A DNA stretch of 32,108 nt, taken from NCBI GenBank assembly GCA_006844585.1, contig SPJM01000243.1, positions 1-32,108 on the forward strand, given 5' to 3'. The notes below the pieces were generated by a model. It worked only from the letters and a program-made list of their open reading frames with translations, made no database searches and was not told the DNA's origin. The position numbers were made by a program, and so were the translations under genes. Below are positions 24,692-31,909 of this stretch, piece by piece. Positions within the stretch are counted from its first letter, which is position 1. Every line of letters starts with the position of its first letter. This DNA is from Methylococcaceae bacterium (GTDB lineage Bacteria > Pseudomonadota > Gammaproteobacteria > Methylococcales > Methylomonadaceae).

Positions 24692-25905
24692 AATAAAACC
24701 ACATCCATTTCGTAACCTTCCTGATCATCCGATTCTTCAGCCGGGTTTTCCACTGTTTGAAACAATTGGTCGTGAACCGTTTGCTGACTTTCCACTAAAG
24801 TTTTCAATTGATTGATAATTAGTTGAAAAGATTCTTGGGTTTGCTTTGTGGAAGAAATCGTGTCGTGCGCTTCGGCAATCGCCACATCAACCCTGTCCAG
24901 AAGATATTGCTCCTGATCTTCTTCCAGCCCCATATGCGGCAGCCGCTGATCCAGCTCCAACAACATATTGCGCAATAATTGAATGCCTTGGGCGTTTTGG
25001 CTTTTTTGGGTTCTAATGATGCCTTCCAGCTCTTGGGTAACCGAAACAAAAAGATTATCCGCCTCTTTGGTTTGTTCAGACAATGCAGATAATGTATTGA
25101 TTTGGTTTATTTTTATATCCGAAGTACTCAACAGAGCCGGCAGCATATCTTTAATCCGCCCGTAATGTTCCATATTGTCCAGCGGCATATTCTTAACCAA
25201 TAAAGAAATGTAAGGATAATTAATCTGAGTGCGGCAATCAAAATCAAAAAACCGATTATGACTCACCAGTTTTTCCATTAGCTTGGATTCCAATGGACTG
25301 ACTTGTCCCGGCGAAGAGGTAAAAAACAAAGGCTCATCATTGGTTTGAATCAGCAAAGAGCATTTCAGTCCCATATTTCGAGTCACCGCGAAAAAATTCT
25401 CCACTAATTGCTCAACACTGCTGACATTATGGCTTTTTTCGATAAATTGAATGGATTGCCCCCAATCGCTGGAGCTGGCGATTGCCGACATTGCCGTGGT
25501 TTCAGCTTCTGCCGCGCGAGTCGATAATTGTTTGGAGTTTTCCAGATAATTAATGCAAACTCTGATTTTGGCCAACAAGGTTTCGGTTTGAAAGGGTTTA
25601 ACAATGTAATCATCAGCTCCGGCCTCGAACCCTTGCATTTGAGATTGCAAAGTTTCATTGGCGGACAGAAAAATAATAGGAATCTGCGCAGTTTTCTGAT
25701 TTGATTTAATCTGCTCGCAAACCTCATAGCCGTTAATACCCGGCATTTCCACATCCAGCAGAATCAAATCCGGCTTTTCTTCATTCAGCAGTTTCAGCGC
25801 CTCTTCACCACTATAAGCGTCAACTAGAAAGAAGCTCCCGGATAACGCTTTAGCAATAAAACTATGAGGTACTTTATCATCATCAACTACTAAAATTTTG
25901 TACAT
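24688..25905 (-). CDS. Orphan response regulator with unclassified C-terminal region
   Basis: The 405-residue protein has an intact receiver domain at 1-122: acidic pocket D8/D9/D10, phosphoacceptor D51 (LLDVEMPG), S81 (FLSAN) and K103 (VKPF). The remaining 280 residues show no DNA-binding, GGDEF, EAL, HD-GYP, PilZ or kinase motif that I can see. They contain a region around 150-260 that could be a divergent sensory (GAF-like) fold, then long polar helices (about 270-390) likely to form coiled coils. It probably acts through protein contacts. No sensor kinase is adjacent. The stop lies inside the inverted repeat shared with the Smr gene. Confidence 0.82.
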   Translation of the reverse strand: MYKILVVDDDKVPHSFIAKALSGSFFLVDAYSGEEALKLLNEEKPDLILLDVEMPGINGYEVCEQIKSNQKTAQIPIIFLSANETLQSQMQGFEAGADDYIVKPFQTETLLAKIRVCINYLENSKQLSTRAAEAETTAMSAIASSSDWGQSIQFIEKSHNVSSVEQLVENFFAVTRNMGLKCSLLIQTNDEPLFFTSSPGQVSPLESKLMEKLVSHNRFFDFDCRTQINYPYISLLVKNMPLDNMEHYGRIKDMLPALLSTSDIKINQINTLSALSEQTKEADNLFVSVTQELEGIIRTQKSQNAQGIQLLRNMLLELDQRLPHMGLEEDQEQYLLDRVDVAIAEAHDTISSTKQTQESFQLIINQLKTLVESQQTVHDQLFQTVENPAEESDDQEGYEMDVVLF

Positions 25906-26107
25906 AACATAGCTCTCAACTCAATCGGTTCAGTCATCCAGCGACTTTACTAAAATACCTAAACACGTCAACATAACTTGATCATTTGAACTCAAAGCTT
26001 AGCAGTGAAATCAGCCTTGTCAACGTTATTGACTAAGACAAGTTAAATGATCTCATTGTTTAAATTATTTCATTCCCTCTCTCATAGAATAGACCTGTAA
26101 GAACCCT

Positions 26108-26905
26108 TTAATTCAGAAAAACACTGAATAAAACGACGCCTAAAACTAAACGATAGATAACAAAAGGCATCATCCCGACTTTTTGCAGCAATTTTAAAAA
26201 CCAGCCGATAGTCAGATAAGCCACGATAGCCGAAACAGCCGCCCCGATAGCGATAAAATCCCAGCTAACCGCTTCTTCATTGGTTTGCAGCAAATCCAGA
26301 GTATGTAAACCACCGGCCAGAGCGATAACCGGAATTGACAATAAAAAAGAAAAGCGGGCCGCTTGTTCGCGCTGTAATCCCGTCAATAATCCGGCAGTGA
26401 TGGTAATGCCGGAACGCGATGTGCCCGGAATCAAAGCAATCGCCTGAAATAAACCTACCCATATGGCATCGCGCAATCCAATAGTCTCTCGCTGTTCTTT
26501 AGCCATTTTCTCTGCGCCCCAAAGCAACAGGGCAAAAACAATGGTGCTGGCGGCAATCACCAAAGGCGACCTTAAAAAGTCTTTCACCGTATCCGGTAAA
26601 GCAATCCCCACCAAGCCAACCGGAATCGTACCCAAAATCACATACCAGGCTAAGCGGGCGTCTTGACACATGCCTTTACCTAAAATTGATTTGAACCAAG
26701 CGGATACAATCGCTCCAACATCTTTACGGTAATAAGCGACCACTGCGCTCAAGGTACCGACATGCACAGCTATATCAAACGCCAACCCCTGATCTTGCCA
26801 ACCGGAAATCACCGGCAACAATATTAAATGCGCCGAACTTGAAATCGGCAAAAATTCAGTTAATCCCTGTAAAACAGCAAGTGCAAATGTTTGTAATAAA
26901 TCCAT
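26108..26905 (-). CDS. uppP: Undecaprenyl-diphosphatase
   Basis: UppP (BacA) regenerates undecaprenyl phosphate, the lipid carrier for peptidoglycan and O-antigen building blocks, at the inner membrane. It has 265 residues with about eight membrane helices. The two catalytic stretches are intact: QGLTEFLPISSSAH at residues 13-26 (E17, H26) and PGTSRSG at 160-166 (R164). It stands alone on the minus strand, some 200 bases upstream of the response regulator and next to a long gene-free region on the other side. Confidence 0.95.
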   Translation of the reverse strand: MDLLQTFALAVLQGLTEFLPISSSAHLILLPVISGWQDQGLAFDIAVHVGTLSAVVAYYRKDVGAIVSAWFKSILGKGMCQDARLAWYVILGTIPVGLVGIALPDTVKDFLRSPLVIAASTIVFALLLWGAEKMAKEQRETIGLRDAIWVGLFQAIALIPGTSRSGITITAGLLTGLQREQAARFSFLLSIPVIALAGGLHTLDLLQTNEEAVSWDFIAIGAAVSAIVAYLTIGWFLKLLQKVGMMPFVIYRLVLGVVLFSVFLN

Positions 26906-26922
26906 AATTTTAAATAGGTCGT

Positions 26923-26928
26923 ATTATA
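26923..26928 (-). promoter_or_regulatory. Candidate -10 element of uppP
   Basis: The minus strand reads TATAAT, a perfect -10 box, 18 bases before the uppP start. The -35 position at 17 bases (TTAAGC) matches poorly, so the promoter is only tentative. Confidence 0.35.
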
Positions 26929-27130
26929 TTTCTTAATTGGAAACAGCTTAACGGTCAATGTAAAAACCGAACCGGTCGGCTCTCACAGTCCCGAATCAGA
27001 AATGGGAATCGGACCATAACATGATGATTGTTAAATTTTTCTGAATCGTTAATAATCAGTTATGGTTATTGGGAAAATTTTTAGCGAGACATCTTAGACC
27101 ACAATGAAAATAAGCATTATACAAAGTTAA

Positions 27131-27170
27131 CCCCAACTTCTGTGGATAAGTCTGTGAATTTATTGTCAAA
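27131..27170 (-). repeat. DnaA-box repeat unit 1
   Basis: This holds CCAACTTCTGTGGATAAG followed by TCTGTGAATTTATTGTCA. It shares the box and both flanks with units at 27389-27429 and 27633-27672, but lacks the TTAAATTGATCA extension of the other two. Confidence 0.65.
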
Positions 27171-27388
27171 GCAGGATGTTAACAACGGATTTTAATGACT
27201 TTTTATATTTTGAGCGTTTTTTGTACAAAGCCAAGCCATTTATTTGTCTCCTATTCATTGACAAATAGTTAACAAATACACGCTAAAACCACATTCAATT
27301 AACAATAAAGCCCTGAAAGTTATTTTTTCCTAAAGCACCAACAATCCCCTCACTTATAAACCTAATAATGCTGATATTTCCCGTTATG

Positions 27389-27429
27389 CACAATTTCTGT
27401 GGATAACTCTGTGTATTGAATGTCATCAA
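27389..27429 (-). repeat. DnaA-box repeat unit 2
   Basis: CACAATTTCTGTGGATAAC is followed by TCTGTGTATTGAATGTCAT. A second consensus box in the opposite direction (TTATGCACA, 27384-27392) abuts it. TTAAATTGATCA follows about 36 bases downstream, at about 27464-27475. Confidence 0.7.
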
Positions 27430-27632
27430 GTCACTCAAGACCGCTAAAGAACAGCTTTTTAGTTAAATTGATCAATTATTACACAATGATGACCCTATAT
27501 ATTATTCAATGACTTACATGAATATTTAAGGATAAAAAAAAATTTTTTTGACTCACTTACAGCTTGACAAAAAATAATGGCTATATGTGCATAACCTTAT
27601 ACTCCAGTCCCTTGCCCATGATGTCGTTTAAT

Positions 27633-27672
27633 CACAACTTTTGTGGATAACTTTGTGAATAAAATGTCATAA
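27633..27672 (-). repeat. DnaA-box repeat unit 3
   Basis: CACAACTTTTGTGGATAAC is followed by TTTGTGAATAAAATGTCAT, in which TGTGAATAA (27654-27662) is a further consensus box. TTAAATTGATCA again follows about 35 bases downstream, at about 27706-27717. Confidence 0.7.
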
Positions 27673-27765
27673 ATATTCTTAAGTATCTGTTTTATTAAAC
27701 TTTTATTAAATTGATCAGTTTCTGAACAAACAACTTTCAAAAACGCTTCGTTTTAAATTATACGG

Positions 27766-29856
27766 CTATACCAAACCATAATTAGCAACAATTTCATCCG
27801 CTGTTAACGGCTCATGGAAAAAAAATCCTTGTAATTCATCACAACCATGTTTTGTTAAAAATTCCGCTTGGACTTTATTTTCCACGCCTTCCGCGACTAC
27901 TTTCAAACCTAAGTTGTGGGCAAGAGATATGGTTGCGGTTACGATAGCCGCATCGCCTTTATCTCCAGCGATATCATGAATAAATGATCGGTCAATTTTA
28001 AGGGTATGCGCTGGAAATCGTTTTAAATACGCGAGTGAAGAATAGCCCGTCCCGAAGTCATCTATCGCCAGTTTTAATCCTTTTTTGTTGAATTCCTGCA
28101 TAATCGCTAATGAGACCGCAGGCTCATCCATGATTGCGCTTTCGGTGATCTCAAATTCTAAAGCTGCCGGGTTAACCGCAAACTCTTGCATATGCCGCTC
28201 GATAGATGACAACAATGTATCTTGCTTAAATTGCCTGGCCGATAAATTAATTGAAACCGGTAAATCACTGTTCAAATGCTGACTCCATAGATTAATTTGC
28301 CGACAGACTTCGCATAACACCCAATTTCCTATCTCTTCGATTTGGCCCGTGTGTTCGGCAATCTCAATAAATTCCACCGGCGATACTTGACCGAGTTTTT
28401 CATTTCGCCAGCGTAGCAAGGCTTCTACGCCGACCAGCTTCCCGGTTTTGGCATCCAGTTTAGGCTGATAAAGTAGACTCAGTTCATTTTCACTGATGGC
28501 TTTACGCAAGCCCATTTCTATCTCCAGATGCCGTATATTCTTTTCTTCCAGATTTTTATCAAAAAAAGCATATCGGCCTCGGCCTTGGTCTTTAGCATGA
28601 TAAAGCGCGGTATCGGCGTCTTTGGTGAGGGCTTCAATATTATCAGCATCATTCGGAAAAATAGCGATGCCCAAACTGGTTGAGATAAACAATTCATGGT
28701 TATCCAGATTAAGAACGGTTGAAAATTGCTTTAATATTTTTTCAGCGACGAACCCGGCGGATTCCGGTTTATCGATATCCGAGAGGATGATCGCAAATTC
28801 ATCCCCTCCTAATCGGGCAATGGTTTCACGCTCCCTTAAAACAGCTTTAATACGCTTACCGACTTCGATCAATAGTTTGTCGCCGATCACATGCCCCAAG
28901 GTATCATTAATTGATTTAAAGCGATCCAAATCCAGGTAAATTAAGGCAAAAATGCGTTTATTCCGTTTTGCGCTGATAATCGCCCGCTCCATTCTTTCCT
29001 GGAACAGGGTTCTATTAGGCAGATGCGTTAAGGGATCGTAATAGGCCAGACTTTTGATTAATTCTTCTGAATCTTTACGGTCGGTAATATCATGCGCGAC
29101 CGAGACATAATGGGTAATTTGGTTAAGATTGTTTTTGATAGAGGCAATAGAATGCAAGCACCAAAATAATTCACCATTCTTTTTTCTATCCAATAATTCG
29201 CCCTGCCAGGGTCTTCCTTGGCGAATTGTGCCCCATAAATGCTGATAGGTTTCTTTTGAGGTCAAGTTAGACATCATTTTCCTAGGATTATAGCCGATAA
29301 GCTCATCTTTCTCATAGCCGGTCACTTTATACATAGCCGGATTACAGTATTCAATATTGCCTTCATAATTAGTGATCATGACCAGATTGGGACTGTATTC
29401 TATAGCCAGCGAAAACTTTTTTAATTCCTGTTCGGTGATTTCATGCTTAACAATTTCATCTTTTAATTGTTCGTTCACCTTTTTTAATTGAGATGGGCTG
29501 GGAATAATCAATATCTGCGGAATCAAACGCCATAGAAAATAGGCTGTAAAAATCGAAACGATAGCGGTCAATGCCTTAATATAAGCAGACAACCAATATA
29601 ATGGCTTCCATACAGTTACAATCGCAATTAAATGCGTTGCGCCGCACAGCAGAATGAATAATCCGAACAAATAGAATACAGTTCCAAATTGAATATCCTC
29701 CCTTTTTTTAACGATATAGAACAAGAAAAAAGGAATGGAAAAATAGGCCAAGACGATAATTAAATCAGCGAGCACATGCGACCAGAGCAATCCCGACTCC
29801 CAAAGATAACATTGGCCATGCGGCATAAATTGAGAGGGGAAAATAAGATCCGACAT
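27766..29856 (-). CDS. Ethylene-receptor-like membrane domain fused to PAS-GGDEF-EAL
   Basis: The 696-residue protein has four parts. Residues 25-117 are three membrane helices resembling the ethylene-binding domain of plant ETR1 and cyanobacterial relatives, with LAYFSIP and LLCGATHLI. D31, Y38, I41, C71 and H75 correspond to ETR1 D25, Y32, I35, C65 and H69 at identical spacing; the last two are its copper ligands. Residues 145-262 are a PAS domain, 263-435 a GGDEF domain (GGDEF 350-354) and 445-696 an EAL domain (E478, DD 599-600, K620, E656). Both catalytic motifs are intact, so it may make or degrade cyclic di-GMP. The inhibitory RxxD site reads RERE. ATG 29856 follows an AGG site; an in-frame GTG lies two codons earlier. 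Confidence 0.9.
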   Translation of the reverse strand: MSDLIFPSQFMPHGQCYLWESGLLWSHVLADLIIVLAYFSIPFFLFYIVKKREDIQFGTVFYLFGLFILLCGATHLIAIVTVWKPLYWLSAYIKALTAIVSIFTAYFLWRLIPQILIIPSPSQLKKVNEQLKDEIVKHEITEQELKKFSLAIEYSPNLVMITNYEGNIEYCNPAMYKVTGYEKDELIGYNPRKMMSNLTSKETYQHLWGTIRQGRPWQGELLDRKKNGELFWCLHSIASIKNNLNQITHYVSVAHDITDRKDSEELIKSLAYYDPLTHLPNRTLFQERMERAIISAKRNKRIFALIYLDLDRFKSINDTLGHVIGDKLLIEVGKRIKAVLRERETIARLGGDEFAIILSDIDKPESAGFVAEKILKQFSTVLNLDNHELFISTSLGIAIFPNDADNIEALTKDADTALYHAKDQGRGRYAFFDKNLEEKNIRHLEIEMGLRKAISENELSLLYQPKLDAKTGKLVGVEALLRWRNEKLGQVSPVEFIEIAEHTGQIEEIGNWVLCEVCRQINLWSQHLNSDLPVSINLSARQFKQDTLLSSIERHMQEFAVNPAALEFEITESAIMDEPAVSLAIMQEFNKKGLKLAIDDFGTGYSSLAYLKRFPAHTLKIDRSFIHDIAGDKGDAAIVTATISLAHNLGLKVVAEGVENKVQAEFLTKHGCDELQGFFFHEPLTADEIVANYGLV

Positions 29857-29895
29857 AATCACACCTGTTTTTAAGCTATTAATCTCTGACTTTTA

Positions 29896-29924
29896 ACTAT
29901 AGGGGAAAGTTTATCCTTTGTAAG
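29896..29924 (-). promoter_or_regulatory. Candidate promoter of the GGDEF/EAL gene
   Basis: On the minus strand CTTACA (29924-29919), a 17-base spacer and TATAGT (29901-29896) give a reasonable sigma70 promoter about 40 bases before the start codon. The -35 element matches at four of six positions. Confidence 0.4.
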
Positions 29925-30161
29925 TAATTGATTGAATCGCCCAAAAGTTGCGCGAAATCGTTCAAATAATACATGAGTCGCATAAAAACCACATAGAACA
30001 AACCATAATTGTGCAAAGTTACCGAATTTGCACCATCTCAATTGAACCAAAAACAAGCTTTTATGCTCCATTTTTAAGCATACGCCTGAATATTTTATCC
30101 TACCTATCCTACCCCACTGATTTATATAATTATTTTTCAAAAACACCTGCTCCACAAAAAC
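29925..30161. other. Intergenic region upstream of the nitrate transporter promoter
   Basis: No convincing gene is present: open frames on both strands lack ribosome sites and recognisable sequence. This stretch should hold activator sites for the sigma54 promoter at 30162. The best candidate is the inverted pair at 30011-30033. Confidence 0.5.
30011..30033. promoter_or_regulatory. Possible NtrC-type activator site
   Basis: GTGCAAA and TTTGCAC form a perfect 7-base inverted pair separated by nine bases. They resemble the GGTGCA and TGCACC half-sites of NtrC (TTTGCACC contains a full TGCACC), about 155-175 bases before the predicted start of transcription, a normal enhancer distance. The half-site order and spacing are not canonical. 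Confidence 0.35.
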
Positions 30162-30177
30162 TGGCACGAAGTCTGCT
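30162..30177 (+). promoter_or_regulatory. Sigma54 (RpoN) promoter of nrtA
   Basis: TGGCACGAAGTCTGCT matches the -24/-12 consensus TGGCACGNNNNTTGCW at every fixed position but one, and the GG and GC are exactly ten bases apart. Transcription should begin near 30188, just before the first leader hairpin. Sigma54 promoters on nitrate assimilation genes are normally switched on by NtrC under nitrogen limitation. Confidence 0.75.
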
Positions 30178-30190
30178 TTAAAGATTACAG

Positions 30191-30228
30191 CTTCTCAACG
30201 TAGAGAAAACACACGTCCGTTGCCGGAC
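30191..30228 (+). promoter_or_regulatory. ANTAR-type antitermination hairpins in the nrtA leader
   Basis: The first hairpin is TTCTC-AACGTA-GAGAA (30192-30207). Its six-base loop has A at position 1 and G at position 4, the signature recognised by ANTAR antiterminators. Seven bases later GTCC-GTTGCC-GGAC (30215-30228) gives a second six-base loop with G at position 4 but G instead of A at position 1; it could also close as a 5-bp stem with a TTGC loop. A terminator follows at once. The order matches the leaders controlled by NasR (Klebsiella) or NasT (Pseudomonas, Azotobacter). The regulator gene is not in the window. Confidence 0.6.
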
Positions 30229-30238
30229 TCTCAAAGAC

Positions 30239-30291
30239 AAAGGCGTCTAACCGATTTTTCCCCTCATAAAAATCAGTTGACGCCTTTTTTT
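30239..30291 (+). terminator. Leader intrinsic terminator upstream of nrtA
   Basis: Arm 30239-30259 pairs with arm 30268-30287 (AGGCGTC with GACGCCT and GATTTTT with AAAAATC, with one bulge and one mismatch) around an eight-base loop. Seven Ts follow (30285-30291). It ends 29 bases before the nrtA start and 60 bases after the predicted transcription start, so it should stop nrtA transcription unless bypassed. Confidence 0.85.
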
Positions 30292-30320
30292 GTTTGTAAC
30301 ACTTTAATAGAGATAAGAAC

Positions 30321-31712
30321 ATGAATAGATTTGGATCATTAACCGCTACGTTGCTGACTGGCGCAGCAGCGGCATTGAGTCTTACGGTTTCGTCACAGGC
30401 TCTTGCCGTTGAAGACCTGGAAAAAGAAGACTTAAAATTCGGTTTTATCAAATTGACCGATATGGCGCCGTTAGCCATTGCCTATGAAAAAGGTTATTTC
30501 GAAGATGAAGGTTTGTATGTGCAAGTTGAAGCGCAAGCTAACTGGAAAGTATTATTAGACCGAGTGATCAACGGCGAGTTGGACGGCGCGCATATGTTAG
30601 CCGGTCAACCTTTGGGCGCAACCATCGGTTTCGGCACCCAGGCGCATATTATTACCGCTTTCAGCATGGACTTGAACGGTAACGGCATCACCGTTTCCAA
30701 CGATATTTGGAATCAAATGAAACCGCATGTGCCTTTGATGGCCGACGGCAGACCGCTGCATCCGATTAAAGCCGATTCCTTAAAGCCGGTAGTGGAAAAA
30801 TACAAAGCCGAAGGCAAACCTTTTAATATGGGTATGGTTTTCCCGGTTTCCACCCATAACTATGAATTACGTTATTGGTTAGCTGCGGGTGGCATCAAAC
30901 CGGGTTATTATGCGCCGCCGCAAGATACCAGCGGGCAAATTGATGCAGACGCATTATTATCGGTAACGCCACCACCGCAAATGCCTGCGACTCTGGAAGC
31001 GGGTACGATTTATGGCTACTGCGTCGGCGAACCGTGGAATCAACAGGCGGTTTTCAAAGGCATCGGGGTGCCGGTTGTCACCGATTATGAAATCTGGAAA
31101 GACAATCCAGAGAAAGTTTTCGGGGTCAGCAAAACATGGGCGGATAAATATCCAAACACCCATATGGCGGTCGTTAAAGCCTTAATCCGCGCTGCCATGT
31201 GGTTAGATGCGGATAACAACAAAAACCGTCCGGAAGCGGTAAAAATCCTGTCTGAAAGTAAATATGTCGGCGCCGATTACGATGTTATCGCCAACAGTAT
31301 GACCGGTACTTTTGAATACGAAAAAGGCGACAAGCGTTCCTTGCCGGATTTCAACGTATTCTTCCGTTATAACGCCACTTATCCATTCTACAGTGATGCG
31401 ATCTGGTATTTAACGCAAATGCGCCGTTGGGGACAAATAAACGAATTCAAGCCTGATTCCTGGTACATGGACATTGCGAAAAAAGTTTATCGCCCTGACA
31501 TCTATATGGCGGCGGCTAAAGAGTTAATCGCCGAAGGCAAAGCCAAAGCCAGCGACTTTCCGGGCGCAGGCGAAACCGGCTTTAAACCGCTTCAAACACA
31601 CTTTATCGACGGCATTAGTTACGACGGCATGAAACCAAACGAATACCTGGCCAAATTCTCCATCGGTCTGAAAGATAAGCAAAAAGTCGTCGGCGGAAAA
31701 ATTGTCGAGTAA
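30321..31712 (+). CDS. nrtA: Nitrate-type ABC transporter substrate-binding protein (NrtA/CmpA family)
   Basis: This 463-residue periplasmic binding protein of the NrtA/CmpA/SsuA class has a signal peptide cleaved near ALA-V (residue 29). The mature part begins with [30 protein letters not shown], the typical opening, and includes [18 protein letters not shown] and [12 protein letters not shown], both conserved in NrtA/CmpA. It has no lipobox, unlike the cyanobacterial proteins. Substrates in this family are nitrate/nitrite or bicarbonate. Nitrate is favoured here because the gene sits behind a sigma54 promoter and an antitermination leader, the pattern of nitrate assimilation operons. NrtB follows after a 197-base spacer carrying a strong hairpin. 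A NasS-like sensor role is unlikely because the protein is exported. Confidence 0.9.
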   Translation: MNRFGSLTATLLTGAAAALSLTVSSQALAVEDLEKEDLKFGFIKLTDMAPLAIAYEKGYFEDEGLYVQVEAQANWKVLLDRVINGELDGAHMLAGQPLGATIGFGTQAHIITAFSMDLNGNGITVSNDIWNQMKPHVPLMADGRPLHPIKADSLKPVVEKYKAEGKPFNMGMVFPVSTHNYELRYWLAAGGIKPGYYAPPQDTSGQIDADALLSVTPPPQMPATLEAGTIYGYCVGEPWNQQAVFKGIGVPVVTDYEIWKDNPEKVFGVSKTWADKYPNTHMAVVKALIRAAMWLDADNNKNRPEAVKILSESKYVGADYDVIANSMTGTFEYEKGDKRSLPDFNVFFRYNATYPFYSDAIWYLTQMRRWGQINEFKPDSWYMDIAKKVYRPDIYMAAAKELIAEGKAKASDFPGAGETGFKPLQTHFIDGISYDGMKPNEYLAKFSIGLKDKQKVVGGKIVE

Positions 31713-31739
31713 TCTTTAAATCAAAAAAAGAAAATATAT

Positions 31740-31792
31740 CGCGCGGTCAAGGGTGAAGGTTTTGTTTTATAAAACGCAACCGTGACCGCGCG
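31740..31792 (+). repeat. Strong hairpin between nrtA and nrtB
   Basis: CGCGCGGTCA (31740-31749) pairs perfectly with TGACCGCGCG (31783-31792). The inner sequence can extend the stem through GGTT/AACC and a GTTTTATAAAAC palindrome. No T-tract follows on the plus strand, so it looks more like an RNA-stabilising or partial-termination element that lowers nrtB relative to nrtA than a full terminator. Confidence 0.65.
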
Positions 31793-31909
31793 AAGAAAAT
31801 AGCTCTCGTAGGGACAATATGACAAGGATGTTTCTTTATATCAATAAATAACATACGGAAAATTAACTCAGGGCATTCCGGCGTGCGGATATGCGTATAG
31901 GTAAGAAAA

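Larger units (their letters stand above)
26906..27765. other. AT-rich gene-free region with DnaA-box cluster (candidate origin)
   Basis: These 860 bases contain no convincing gene. Six sites match the DnaA-box consensus TTWTNCACA: TTATCCACA on the minus strand at 27141-27149, 27398-27406 and 27642-27650; TTATGCACA at 27384-27392 (plus) and 27586-27594 (minus); and TTATTCACA at 27654-27662 (minus). The three TTATCCACA boxes lie in longer repeats of about 40 bases roughly 250 bases apart. The last two repeats also share TTAAATTGATCA about 36 bases beyond the block. An A/T run at about 27532-27549 could be an unwinding element. No dnaA, dnaN, mnmG or parAB is in the window, so origin function is a hypothesis. 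Confidence 0.5.

Noticed and set aside
27532-27549. A/T run read as an intrinsic terminator
   Set aside because: It has no GC-rich stem next to the T-tract. An A-run followed by a T-run can pair but is a poor terminator; an unwinding element is more plausible.
29948-30181. A 77-codon open frame upstream of nrtA, and a 98-codon frame on the other strand
   Set aside because: Neither has a ribosome site or recognisable sequence. The plus-strand frame runs through the sigma54 promoter, which better explains the region.
30321-31712. A cytoplasmic NasS-type nitrate sensor
   Set aside because: NasS lacks a signal peptide. This protein has a clear one and is followed by a permease gene, so it is a transport binding protein.
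30321-31712. Bicarbonate-specific CmpA
   Set aside because: The family cannot separate nitrate from bicarbonate by eye, but the sigma54 promoter and antitermination leader favour nitrate. This remains an inference.
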